A stretch of DNA of 64,000 nucleotides from Streptomyces sp. NBC_01314. GTDB taxonomy: Bacteria; Actinomycetota; Actinomycetes; Streptomycetales; Streptomycetaceae. The stretch spans positions 2,666,001 to 2,730,000 of the forward strand of contig NZ_CP108394.1 in the NCBI RefSeq assembly GCF_041435215.1. Direction: 5' to 3'. Numbering within the stretch: position 1 is the stretch's first letter; each line of letters begins with the position of its first letter. The translations under genes and the position numbers were made by a program. The notes under the pieces were generated by a model, which searched no databases, was not told the origin of the DNA, and saw only the letters and a list, made by a program, of their open reading frames with translations. Of this stretch, positions 52,879 to 62,620 are shown one piece after another.

Positions 52879-52954
52879 CCACTGGAAGGGCCATTTGAAA
52901 GGCCACTGGAAAGGCCACTGGAGAAGCGGGGGTGAAGCCCTGCTTCTCCAGTGG
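52879..52954. repeat. 12-bp tandem repeat running into a 13-bp stem-loop
   Basis: Four 12-bp units related to CCACTGGAAAGG run from 52879 to 52926. The last one begins a perfect stem CCACTGGAGAAGC (52915-52927) with GCTTCTCCAGTGG (52942-52954). It lies between the Ada-AlkA start and the rsgA stop and may terminate rsgA transcription. Confidence 0.8.
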
Positions 52955-52999
52955 CGAGGGGAGCCGCGCGATCAGCCCCCACCGGCCCGCAGCCGGAAA

Positions 53000-54202
53000 T
53001 CAGCGGCGCCCACCCCGCTTCGCCTCCATCGCCGCGCGCCCCTCCGCTCCCTTCCGCTTCCAGTCCTTGCGGATCTCGGCCCGGACCCGCGCGTCGCTCT
53101 TCGCGACGATCCGCTGGTTCTCGCGGAGCAGCTTGCGGTAGCTGTCGAGGCGTCGCTCGGACAGTTCACCGGACTCGACCGCGCCGAGGACCGCGCAGCC
53201 GGGCTCGGCGATGTGCGCGCAGTCGTGGAAACGGCAGTCCGCGGCGAGTTCCTCGATCTCGGAGAAGACCTGCCCGACCCCGCTCTCGGCGTCCCAGAGG
53301 CCGACGCCGCGCAGGCCGGGTGTGTCGATGAGGACTCCGCCGCCGGGCAGGGCGAGGAGGTTGCGGGTCGTCGTGGTGTGCCGTCCCTTGCCGTCCGCGT
53401 CGCGGATGGCCTGGACGTCCATGACGTCCTCGCCGAGCAGCGCGTTGGCGAGGGTCGACTTGCCGGCGCCGGACTGCCCGAGCAGTACGGAGGTGCCGCC
53501 GGAGAGCACCGCGGCGAGGACGTCGAGGCCCTCACCGAGCGCGGAGCTGACCGGCAGCACGGCGACGCCGGGCGCGACGGTCTCCACGTCCTGCACCAGA
53601 TGCCCCAGCGTGACCGCGTCCGGCACGAGGTCGGCCTTGGTGAGCACGACCACCGGCCGCGCCCCGGACTCCCAGGAGAGTGCCGACGCGTGCAGCGGGG
53701 CCTCACCACCCGAACCGGACATGGCCAGCGCCAGGAACCGTTCGATCCGCCCGAGGTCCAGTTCGACCGCGAGCGACACACAGATGACGACGTAATCGAT
53801 GTTGGTGGCCAGTACCTGGCCCTCGGAGCGCTTGGACGAGGTCGAGCGTACGAAGGCGGTACGGCGCGGCAGAAGTGTCTGCACGTAGCACGGGTCGCTG
53901 TCCGCAGGGTCGACGGCGACCCAGTCCCCCGTGCACACGACCTTCATCGGGTCACGGGGCACGACGAACTCGGTGTCGGCGCGGACGGTGCCCGCCGGAG
54001 TGACGACGTCACACAGGCCACGGTCGACCCGGACGACCCGACCGGGCAGCAGACCCTGCCCGGCATACGGAGCGAACTCGGCCTCCCAGCCCGCGTCCCA
54101 GCCGTACGGCACGAGCGGATGCGAAGCAGACGAGGACAAACCCGGGAGAGAAGAGGAGGACGAACCCGGGAGAGAAGAGAAAGACAAGGGGTGACCCTTC
54201 AC
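53000..54202 (-). CDS. rsgA: Ribosome small subunit GTPase RsgA
   Basis: GTG at 54202 is chosen because the following residues lead directly into the normal N-terminus (HPLVPYGWDAGWEAEFAPYA); 400 residues. An N-terminal OB-fold precedes a circularly permuted GTPase with G4 VVVLTKADL, G1 GQSGAGKST, and G3 IDTPGLRG. The C-terminal zinc-binding region reads CRFHDCAHIAEPGCAV. RsgA helps mature the 30S subunit. The 24-bp tandem repeat at 54132-54179 encodes a duplicated Ser-Leu-Pro-Gly unit at the extreme N-terminus. Confidence 0.92.
   Translation of the reverse strand: MKGHPLSFSSLPGSSSSSLPGLSSSASHPLVPYGWDAGWEAEFAPYAGQGLLPGRVVRVDRGLCDVVTPAGTVRADTEFVVPRDPMKVVCTGDWVAVDPADSDPCYVQTLLPRRTAFVRSTSSKRSEGQVLATNIDYVVICVSLAVELDLGRIERFLALAMSGSGGEAPLHASALSWESGARPVVVLTKADLVPDAVTLGHLVQDVETVAPGVAVLPVSSALGEGLDVLAAVLSGGTSVLLGQSGAGKSTLANALLGEDVMDVQAIRDADGKGRHTTTTRNLLALPGGGVLIDTPGLRGVGLWDAESGVGQVFSEIEELAADCRFHDCAHIAEPGCAVLGAVESGELSERRLDSYRKLLRENQRIVAKSDARVRAEIRKDWKRKGAEGRAAMEAKRGGRR
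54132..54179. repeat. 24-bp tandem repeat, two copies, in the rsgA N-terminus
   Basis: 54132-54155 and 54156-54179 differ at one base. They encode the repeat SLPG-SSSS on the minus strand, adding eight residues to a disordered region. Confidence 0.85.
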
Positions 54203-54251
54203 AAGGGTGGCCCCGGCACCGCGCTCACAGGCGCGGGAGAAGAAGGAGAGA

Positions 54252-54323
54252 TCAGCCGGAGGCCACGGGAGTGGACTTGATGTACTTCCGGATGCGGGCA
54301 GCGCCCATCTCAGAGACAGCCAT
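54252..54323 (-). CDS. 23-residue small protein upstream of rsgA
   Basis: ATG at 54323 is preceded by GGGAGGTGTGACCG, a strong ribosome-binding site. The peptide begins MAVSEMGAARIRKYIKSTPV and ends ASG before TGA; it is basic with an amphipathic pattern. It lies 49 bp upstream of the rsgA start on the same strand. I do not recognise it; it may be a leader peptide or a small functional protein. Confidence 0.6.
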   Translation of the reverse strand: MAVSEMGAARIRKYIKSTPVASG

Positions 54324-54448
54324 CGGTCACACCTCCCGAACCAAGCCGAGTCACCTGCGGCAACCCCGGGTTGCCGCTCGAACACCACGACCTTAGAGGT
54401 ACGCGCGTCTCGACGCCATCGCATTACGGCACACCCGCCGGTACGCGG

Positions 54449-54706
54449 TCACGGGAGCCGGGGTGGGCGGCGGGTGAGTGCGGCCAGGCCGATGACGATC
54501 CAGGCGGTGTTGAGCAGCGCGGAGGGCCAGGCCTGGTGGTATCCGGAGTTGACGGTCAGGGCGGCGGCGCCGAACAGGTTCAGCAGTTGGAAGGCCCGGC
54601 CTCCGGCGTGGATCCGTTCGGTCGACGCCATCGCGTACGCGGTGAGCAACAGCCCTGCTCCGCCCCAGCCGATGGCGGCGACGACGACCTCCTCGGCCCG
54701 GATCAC
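54449..54706 (-). CDS. CBU_0592-like small membrane protein
   Basis: GTG at 54706; 85 residues. Three helices: VVVAAIGWGGAGLLLTAYAM, FQLLNLFGAAALTVNSGYH and WPSALLNTAWIVIGLAALTR, the pattern I associate with the CBU_0592 family. The GTG overlaps the TGA of the upstream small gene (GTGA), so translation is likely coupled. Function unknown. Confidence 0.72.
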   Translation of the reverse strand: MIRAEEVVVAAIGWGGAGLLLTAYAMASTERIHAGGRAFQLLNLFGAAALTVNSGYHQAWPSALLNTAWIVIGLAALTRRPPRLP

Positions 54707-54843
54707 CGGCCCTGACCCCGGCCTTCGCCGCCGCCCGCCTCGTGGTCGACCAGCCCGTGGGCACATACCGGCAGGGTGCCCGTCCCGGCGCGGTACGTGC
54801 CGGTGTCGGCGGTCGTCCGCCACAGCTCGTCGCTTTCGTTCAT
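54703..54843 (-). CDS. 46-residue small protein, coupled to the membrane protein
   Basis: ATG at 54843 begins MNESDELWRTTADTGTYRAG and includes TLPVCAHGLVDHEAGG before TGA. It overlaps the downstream gene by four bases. It lacks a strong ribosome-binding site; GATGAT six bases upstream could be a leaderless -10. The sequence has Trp, Cys and His at positions that look conserved rather than random. No family recognised. Confidence 0.5.
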   Translation of the reverse strand: MNESDELWRTTADTGTYRAGTGTLPVCAHGLVDHEAGGGEGRGQGR

Positions 54844-55002
54844 GGCCCGATCATCTGTGCAGTGGGGCTTCACGACAAGCGAGATTTTCTGAAGTGGCAC
54901 TACAGTCCGGCTAATGGAAACCGGCCCGCGACGGCCGAGGTGCCGCGAGCCGACCCTCGGTGGTCGCCTGCTCGCCTGCTCGCCTGATCGTCTTTGCCCG
55001 CA

Positions 55003-56217
55003 TCAGTCCGTAGGCGGGGTGAAGGCGACGTCCAGGCGGGTGAGACCGCGGAAGTTGAGGCTGCGCTGCCACTGCGGCGCGGTGCCGTCGAGCCGTAGGC
55101 CGGGGAGCCGGGTGAGGAGTGCTTCCAGCACGATCGCGCCTTCCAGCCGGGCCAACGCGGCGCCGAGGCAGAAGTGCGGGCCGTGTCCGAACGCCATGTG
55201 GCGTCCGCCGGGCCGCTCGAAGTCCAGCACATGGGGATCGGGGAACACGGCCGGATCCCGGTTGGCGGCGCCGCACACCAGGAGCACCGTCTGCCCTTCG
55301 GCGATGGTGCGGCCCGCCAGGTCCAGATCGTGCCGCGCCCGGCGCAGCATCAGCTGTACCGGGGCGTCGTAGCGCAGGAGTTCCTCGACTGCGGCGGGCA
55401 TCAGATCGGGCCGGCGGCGCAGCTGGTCGGCCGCGTGCGGGTGGCGGAGCAGGGCGAGTGTGGCGTTGCCGATGAAGTGGGTGGTGGTCTCGTGACCCGC
55501 GATCAGGAGCAGGGCGCAGTTGGCGAGGAGTTCGTCGAGGTCCTGGTCGGAGTTCCCGGCCTGGGCGGTCACCAGGGCGCGCAGGGTGTGGGGGGCCGGC
55601 GGGGTGTCATGGCGGGTGAGGAGTTCGCGGAAGTAGGCGAGCATGTCCGTCATGCTCTGCGAGGCCTCGCGGTTGCGGTCGGCGTCCAGCCGGGAGTTGC
55701 CTATGGCCTCGGCGATCGGCTCGGACCAGGCGGAGAGGGCGGGGCGGTCCTCCTGCGGTACGTCGAGGAGGTCGCAGATGATGGTGAGAGGCAGGGGCCG
55801 GGCGAGGTCCGCGACGATGTCCATCCGCCCGGTCGGCGCCGCGCGGGTGATGATCCGGTCGACGGCTTCGAAGATCGGGGCGCGGAGGGTCTCCACTGCC
55901 CGGGGAGCGAAGGCCCTGCTGATCAGGGCGCGCAGCCGGGAGTGGTCGGGGGCGTCGCTGTAGAGCATCTGCCGGCTCAGGACCCGGGCCAGCGGCCGCA
56001 GTTCCTCGGGGACGGCCTCGATGTCGGGATAGCGCACCGAGGACAGCCCCGGGTCGCCGGTGGCCTTGCCGACCACCGCGTGCCCGGTCGCGACCCAGGC
56101 GCCCAGGGTGCGGTCCCAGAAGAGATCGTCGGCGCTTCTCAGCTCTTCGTAGAAGTCGTAGAGACGCTCTTGTACTTGAGGCCGAAAGGCCCGCAACAGC
56201 GAGGTGGGAGTGCCCAT
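55003..56217 (-). CDS. Cytochrome P450 (standard motifs)
   Basis: 404 residues, the usual length of class I bacterial P450s. I-helix AGHETTTHFIG, K-helix ExxR in AVEELLRYDAPVQLM, and heme loop FGHGPHFCLGAALARLE with the axial cysteine are all present. It is a cytosolic monooxygenase of the CYP107-like biosynthetic group that needs external ferredoxin. Substrate is not visible from context. Starts at ATG 56217; upstream DNA contains 16-17 bp tandem repeats. Confidence 0.92.
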   Translation of the reverse strand: MGTPTSLLRAFRPQVQERLYDFYEELRSADDLFWDRTLGAWVATGHAVVGKATGDPGLSSVRYPDIEAVPEELRPLARVLSRQMLYSDAPDHSRLRALISRAFAPRAVETLRAPIFEAVDRIITRAAPTGRMDIVADLARPLPLTIICDLLDVPQEDRPALSAWSEPIAEAIGNSRLDADRNREASQSMTDMLAYFRELLTRHDTPPAPHTLRALVTAQAGNSDQDLDELLANCALLLIAGHETTTHFIGNATLALLRHPHAADQLRRRPDLMPAAVEELLRYDAPVQLMLRRARHDLDLAGRTIAEGQTVLLVCGAANRDPAVFPDPHVLDFERPGGRHMAFGHGPHFCLGAALARLEGAIVLEALLTRLPGLRLDGTAPQWQRSLNFRGLTRLDVAFTPPTD

Positions 56218-56312
56218 AACCCCATGTTACGGTCGCGCGCCCGCAGTTCGATCAAGATAGGCGGCGAACCGTCGCGGAAGCCCGCCGGGTTGCCGGTGGA
56301 CACCCGCGCTCT

Positions 56313-56391
56313 CGGACGCCGACGCGTTTCGGACGCCGACGCGTTTCGGACGCCGATGCTTTCGGACGCCGATGCTTTCGGACCCGGGGTC
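56313..56391. repeat. 16-17 bp tandem repeat upstream of the P450 gene
   Basis: Units starting CGGACGCCGA occur at 17, 17, 16 and 16 bp spacing, the last partial. They lie between the divergent P450 start (56217) and the end of the CBM2 protein gene (56479). Confidence 0.85.
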
Positions 56392-56478
56392 AGCCCGGAA
56401 CGGCCGCGGTGCTCGTGGCCCCACCCGACGGGGGCTCATGGCCCCCGGCGGACGGATGGGTTCACTCGCCGCCGGGGC

Positions 56479-57996
56479 TCAGTCCCCCTGCTCGCAGGGC
56501 CTGCCGTTGAGCGTGAAGTCCACGGGGTCGGGGTTGTCGAAGCCCTGCCAGATGCCGAGGAAGCCGACGCCGAAGGTGCCGCCCGCGGCGACGGTCTTGT
56601 TGTAGTCGGCGGCGGTGACGGCGACCTGGGAGCCGTTCTGGTCGAAGGCGCCGTCCCACATCTGGGTGACGCGCTGGTCGGCGGCGTAGGTCCAGCCGAC
56701 GTGCCAGCTGTCGACGGCCTTGGCGGAGGTGACGGTGAGGGCGGCCTGGAAGCCGCCCGGCCATTCGTTGACGATCTGGTAGCGGACGTGGCAGGTGGCG
56801 TCGGGCGACTTGCCGGGGCCGACCGGCTTGTGGGAGACGCGGGCCGGCGTCGAGGAGTCGCCCTGGGGCTCCTCGTTGCTGTTGCCGCTCTCTCCCTTGT
56901 CGTCCTCGTCGCCGGAACCGGTCGCCTGGGGCCGGGTCGTGCTCTGCAGTCCGGACCCGTCGCCGGACGGTGGCAGGGTCACCGGGGACCGTGGGTCGCG
57001 CTGGACCACCGCCGAGTCTCCGGCGGACGTGCCGTCGGCGGCCGTGTCGTCCTCGCCGAAGGGCATGAGGGAGACGGCGAGCGCCAGCACGGAGACGAGG
57101 CCGGCTCCGACGAGCAGCCCGTTGCGGCCGAACCGGGGTTTGGGCTCCCTGCCCGGCGAGAGTCCCCGGTCGCTGCCGGAGGCGTCCGCGCGCCCGGGGA
57201 GCATCCCGGCGTCGGCCGCGCGGCGACGGCGCTCCAGGTAGGCGAGTCCGCTCCAGCCGATCACTCCGCCGGCGAGCGCGGCGGGCAGGCCGCCGCCGTG
57301 CAGGCCGAGGCAGGCCGCGGCCTCGGCGCACTCCACGCAGGTGGCGAGGTGCCGTGACAGGTCGTCAGGGGTGTCGGTGCCGGGCGAGCGGGTGACCGCG
57401 TCCAGCAGCCGGGTGTAGCTGCGGCAGTCGGGGTTCATGGGCATGTCGATCTGGCTGCGGTGGCAGCGGTCCCTGAACAGCGCCCGTACCTGGTCGAGTT
57501 CGCTCCTGGCGACCTCCGGGTCGAGGCCGAGTCGGCGGGCCACCGAGCCCAGCGGCAGCGATTCGACCTCGGCCAGCCACAGCAGCGCCGCGTCGGGTTC
57601 CTGCATGTCCCGCAGGGCACGCAGGGCGAGGGGGCGGTGCAGCGGTGGGCCGGTGTAGCGCGCGGCCCTGTCCGAGTTGAGCCAGAGGCGCAGGTCGGGG
57701 TCGAGCCGGTGGCCCTGGCCGCCCTCCTCCCAGGTCGCGGCGCTGGTCCTGACCCAGGTCAGGAGGAACGGTATTCGAGGCAGCCGCAGGGAACGCCGTC
57801 CGGCGCCGCGTTCGCCCCACGCGTCGAACTCCAGGGCGCGCGCCTCGTGCATACCGTTCGTGAAGGCCTCGGTGGCCAGTTGGGTCGCCGCGGTCGAACC
57901 GGACGTGCAGAGGTCGGCGTACGACAGGACCGCGTCCCAGCATTCCGAAAACAGCGCGGCCTCGGCGGCGTCCTGAGGCTTCGGCAGGTCAGGCAT
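56479..57996 (-). CDS. Sigma-like / zinc-finger / transmembrane / CBM2 chimera
   Basis: ATG at 57996 with AGGAG upstream; 505 residues. The N-terminal ~200 residues have the helical pattern of sigma-70 regions 2 and 4 (LLWLAEVESLPLGSVARRLG), but with a weak region 2. A zinc-finger-like HLATCVEC (H-x3-C-x2-C) follows, then a transmembrane helix (LLVGAGLVSVLALAVSLMPF), a Ser/Gly/Asp linker and a C-terminal family-2 carbohydrate-binding domain (CHVRYQIVNEWPGGFQAALT, VDSWHVGWTYAADQRVTQMW, GFDNPDPVDFTLNGRPC). Inside-out topology puts the CBM2 outside. It may sense polysaccharide and signal inward. Confidence 0.8.
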   Translation of the reverse strand: MPDLPKPQDAAEAALFSECWDAVLSYADLCTSGSTAATQLATEAFTNGMHEARALEFDAWGERGAGRRSLRLPRIPFLLTWVRTSAATWEEGGQGHRLDPDLRLWLNSDRAARYTGPPLHRPLALRALRDMQEPDAALLWLAEVESLPLGSVARRLGLDPEVARSELDQVRALFRDRCHRSQIDMPMNPDCRSYTRLLDAVTRSPGTDTPDDLSRHLATCVECAEAAACLGLHGGGLPAALAGGVIGWSGLAYLERRRRAADAGMLPGRADASGSDRGLSPGREPKPRFGRNGLLVGAGLVSVLALAVSLMPFGEDDTAADGTSAGDSAVVQRDPRSPVTLPPSGDGSGLQSTTRPQATGSGDEDDKGESGNSNEEPQGDSSTPARVSHKPVGPGKSPDATCHVRYQIVNEWPGGFQAALTVTSAKAVDSWHVGWTYAADQRVTQMWDGAFDQNGSQVAVTAADYNKTVAAGGTFGVGFLGIWQGFDNPDPVDFTLNGRPCEQGD

Positions 57997-58211
57997 GGGT
58001 CTCCTGCATCCACAGAGCGAGGGGGGAAGTCCGCAAAAGTGGTCAACTGCCCTTTGAATCAAGGGAGTTGGGGGGACCACCTTGCGAATGCCCCAGAGCT
58101 TTTCACGGTTCCCACACAACTGACAAGCCGCGTCTTCCCACGCGATTACCAGTGGTCACACTTGTGGAGTTGTACGTACACCGGCCCCGATCGACTCAAC
58201 CGCCACAGGAG
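57997..58211. other. Intergenic region upstream of the CBM2 chimera
   Basis: No gene seen. A perfect palindrome TGTACGTACA lies at 58171-58180, just beyond the stop of the radical SAM gene. The region probably carries the promoter of the chimera. Confidence 0.4.
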
Positions 58212-59606
58212 TTACTGAGCGGAAACCTCCTCGCCGGTCTCCGAGGCGCTCTTCTCGACGGCCGGGAGGCTGTCCATGAAGGAGCTCACGGAGAAGACGG
58301 CGCGGCCGGGCCCGGGCTCGCCGTATCCGGGGGGCGAGGAGAGACCGAAGTCCTCCATCGTCTGGCGATAGGCCTGCAGCAGCCGGATGTGGTACTCCAG
58401 CGGCGCGCCCTGCGGGTTGGCCTTGCCGAGCGGGGTGGTCGGCTCGGGGCACCAGGTGGTGAAGCGGGGCGTGATGCCCTGCGACATGAAGAAACGCAGA
58501 CCCTCGGTGGTGGACGCGATGGCCTCGTCGACCGTCTTGAAGCCGAAGGGCTCGGCCATCTCCACGCCCGCCACGAAGTTGGGGATCACATTGCGCGCGC
58601 CGAAGATCTCCGCCGAGTCGAGGATCCGCTTGTGCCACTCGTCGCGGCCGACGTAGCGCTCCTTGCCGGGGCAGTGGAGCTTGAAGAGGTACTCGTCCCA
58701 CACCTCGTAGTTGGGGTGGTAGATCTGCACGCCGTAGTCCTTGAAGCGCTGCACGTCGTCGCGCGGCAGCGCCTGGGCGACGACCTTGCCGATCCAGCGG
58801 CCCGGGAAGCGCTCCTCGATGGCCTTGGCGTAGTGGCCGTAGAAATCGGCCTCGTCGCGTCCGGCCACCGTCTTGGTGATCGCGCCGCCGGTGAGGGTGT
58901 AGGCGGTGGAGGTCTTCGCGGTGTCGTACCGGTCGATGATCTCCAGGGCTTCGAGGACCTCCTCGACGTCCTTGACACCTGTGTACGGGCGACCGGCGGC
59001 CTTGTGCTGGCGCCAGTTGTGGTTGATGTCGCAGTACTGGCACTCCTCCTTGGCGCCGAAGTACTGGCAGACCCGGAAGACGGTCAGATAGATGAGGTAG
59101 CCCCACTGGATGGTGGGGGCGACCTCCATGACGGACTTCCCGTTGGAGAGCTTGTGCTTGTAGTACTCCGGCATCGGCGGCACACCGACGTCGGCGATGC
59201 GCTTGCCGTCGAGGTAGAGGCCGAGCACGCCCTCCTCGTCGGCGGCGACGCGGTACGGCGACGACGGGTTCACGCGAACGGAGACGACGGTGCGGCGCAG
59301 GTCGTACGGACCACCCGTGAGGATGATCTCCTCCGGCGGCCGCCGCAGCGCGGCCTCGCCGAGCTCGGGGAGGGTGCTGTGGTCGAAGGAGAAGATGAAG
59401 TACGACTTCGGCTTGATGTCGCCCTTCTCGTTGTCGCTCAGCGCGGAGGCGTCGAAGGCCACACCACCCCTGAGCAGGTCCTCCTTGAAGACGGCTTCCC
59501 GTGGCACGCCCGGGAACCTCTCCATCAGGTCCTCCACCAGTGCGGTGCGGCTGCCCATCCCGTTCTCCTCGCTCCCGACGTCATGTGAGAGGTCGTCCGT
59601 CGTCAT
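58212..59606 (-). CDS. Radical SAM protein with CX8CX2C motif
   Basis: ATG at 59606 with GAGGAG 7 bp upstream; 464 residues. A three-cysteine cluster CQYFGAKEECQYCD has spacing C-x8-C-x2-C (Cys180, 189, 192) in place of the usual C-x3-C-x2-C, followed by an aromatic/His-rich loop (INHNWRQHKAAGRPY). C-terminal motifs (GVQIYHPNYEVWDEYLFKLH, PNFVAGVEMAEPFGF, FMSQGITPRFTTWCPEPTTP) fit a radical SAM TIM barrel. I do not recognise the family. No obvious RiPP precursor lies next to it. The dehydrogenase at 60019 lies upstream on the same strand across about 410 bp. Confidence 0.8.
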   Translation of the reverse strand: MTTDDLSHDVGSEENGMGSRTALVEDLMERFPGVPREAVFKEDLLRGGVAFDASALSDNEKGDIKPKSYFIFSFDHSTLPELGEAALRRPPEEIILTGGPYDLRRTVVSVRVNPSSPYRVAADEEGVLGLYLDGKRIADVGVPPMPEYYKHKLSNGKSVMEVAPTIQWGYLIYLTVFRVCQYFGAKEECQYCDINHNWRQHKAAGRPYTGVKDVEEVLEALEIIDRYDTAKTSTAYTLTGGAITKTVAGRDEADFYGHYAKAIEERFPGRWIGKVVAQALPRDDVQRFKDYGVQIYHPNYEVWDEYLFKLHCPGKERYVGRDEWHKRILDSAEIFGARNVIPNFVAGVEMAEPFGFKTVDEAIASTTEGLRFFMSQGITPRFTTWCPEPTTPLGKANPQGAPLEYHIRLLQAYRQTMEDFGLSSPPGYGEPGPGRAVFSVSSFMDSLPAVEKSASETGEEVSAQ

Positions 59607-60018
59607 TGTTCGCCTCCTCACGGTATGCCTCCGCCCGCGCGGAGGTGGGAGCGGGGGCCCTCGGCGGGGCGCGCGACGGCCCGCGCCCCCGTTGCGCGGG
59701 GCACGGGGTGTGAGGACGGAGAAGCGGGCAGGCCGCGGTGTGGAGGAGCGGAGGTCGGCCATGTAGGTCGCGGTGCCGCCCCCGAAGGCCCCGCCGGGCG
59801 TCGGCGGCCAGGCTCGGCGGCGAGAGCGCCGCGTGGCGATTCTTCGTCGATGCGCCCTCGTGACGCAGGCGGCTGTGGGCATGCCCCGTCTTCACCTCAC
59901 CCGGGTGGGCGGCAAGCAGGCTAGGCAGCGTCCGCCGCACCAGGACGGCGTCAGTCCCTCCATGTCCGCGGACGCCGGGGCTCACCCGGGTCGTCCGCGC
60001 GCGCCCTCAGCCCGGTGA
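59607..60018. other. 412-bp gap with no supported gene
   Basis: G+C-rich sequence between the dehydrogenase stop and the radical SAM start, both on the minus strand. Frames in it look like shadow reading frames. No hairpin or promoter was recognised with confidence. Confidence 0.4.
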
Positions 60019-61026
60019 TCACGCCATGCGTTCCAGCGTCGCCCGGTCGAGCGCGTGCGCCGGCTCGCGTCCGGTGGCGAGCCGTTCGGCCTCCTCCGTG
60101 ACCGCGAGGCCGAGGCGGGCGACCTCGTTGCCCTGGGAGCCGGCCAGGTGGGGGGTGACGAAGGCGTTCGGCAGGTCGAGGAGCGGGGAGTCGGCGGGCA
60201 GCGGCTCGGGGTCGGTGACGTCGAGGATCGCGGAGAGCCGACCGGCGCGCAGCTCGTCGATGAGCGCGTCGTGGTCGACGAGGGCGCCGCGCGCGGTGTT
60301 CACGAGGACGGCCCCGTCGGGCATGAGGGCGAGTGCGCGGCGGTCGAGGAGCCGGTGTGTCTCGGGGGTGTCCGGGGCGTGCACGGTGACGATGTCGCAG
60401 GTGCGCAGCAGGTCGTCGAGCGGCAGCAGGGGTACGCCGAGGGCGGCGGCCCCGGCCTCGTCGACGTAGGGGTCGGTGAGGCTCACCCGCAGGTCGAAGG
60501 GGCGCAGCAGTTCGATGACCCGGCGGCCGATGCGGGAGGCGCCGATGACGCCGACGCGGCGGCCGTGGTTGCCGATGCCGGGGACGAACCCCCAGCCCGG
60601 CGAGACCCGCTCGGTCCGCAGGCGTTCACGGCGGCCGAGGATGTCCTTGCCGGCGAGCAGGATCATGGCGAGCGTGTACTCGGCCACGGGCAGGGCGTTG
60701 GCGGCGGCCGCCGTGGAGACGGCGATCCCGCGCTCCCAGACGGCGGGGGTGACGAACCCCTTCACCGATCCCGCCGAGTGCAGCACCGCCCGCAGCCTGG
60801 GCGCCGCGTCCAGGACCGCCTCGTCGATACGGGGGCAGCCCCAGCCGGTGATCAGCACCTCGACCTCGGCCAGCGCCTTGCGGACCCGGGGATCGGTGAA
60901 GTCCTCGGCGACCAGGGCGGGATCGATCTCCACGGTCTCGCGCAGGCGGGACAGCACATCCGGCGGGAAGATCCGCGGAACGTTCTCGGCCGTCATGGCG
61001 AACAGGGCGAGCGGACGCTCGGGCAA
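60019..61026 (-). CDS. D-isomer-specific 2-hydroxyacid dehydrogenase
   Basis: TTG at 61026 has GGAAGG 7 bp upstream and gives the conserved start (RPLALFAMTAENVPR); 335 residues. An internal ATG at 60996 lacks a site. NAD-binding motif RVGVIGASRIGRRVIELLRP, substrate-binding VNTARGALVDHDAL, and the catalytic His/Glu region (DVTDPEPLPADSPL; TPHLAGSQG) match the D-2-hydroxyacid dehydrogenase family. It reduces a 2-oxo acid with NAD(P)H; substrate not assigned. It diverges from the alditol oxidase at 61186. Confidence 0.9.
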   Translation of the reverse strand: MPERPLALFAMTAENVPRIFPPDVLSRLRETVEIDPALVAEDFTDPRVRKALAEVEVLITGWGCPRIDEAVLDAAPRLRAVLHSAGSVKGFVTPAVWERGIAVSTAAAANALPVAEYTLAMILLAGKDILGRRERLRTERVSPGWGFVPGIGNHGRRVGVIGASRIGRRVIELLRPFDLRVSLTDPYVDEAGAAALGVPLLPLDDLLRTCDIVTVHAPDTPETHRLLDRRALALMPDGAVLVNTARGALVDHDALIDELRAGRLSAILDVTDPEPLPADSPLLDLPNAFVTPHLAGSQGNEVARLGLAVTEEAERLATGREPAHALDRATLERMA

Positions 61027-61113
61027 GGAAGGACCTTCCGGCTGGGAGAGGACGAGGTCGGGCGACAGTAACCGGTCTCTACGGTAGGCAGGCGCTCGCG
61101 GCAGGGTCAATGA

Positions 61114-62430
<1,317 letters not shown>

Positions 62431-62620
62431 GGCCGGTCGGTCCGCGCGGCCCTCACCTGGCGACTCGCCGCAGGGTCGGTCTCCGGCCACGGGTGCGCGG
62501 GCCGTGGGGAGACTTCGTAAACCCCCTTTCCTAACCCCTTGTCGAAAGTCCCCGCGCGCCATAGCCTGGCGCGGCGCCGGGGCATCAGGCCTCGTCATGG
62601 CCTGGAGGGTCGAGGGGATC

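Noticed and set aside
59581..59985. Possible RiPP precursor upstream of the radical SAM gene at 58212
   Set aside because: The available frames are long, Arg/Pro-rich and lack a short peptide with a ribosome-binding site.
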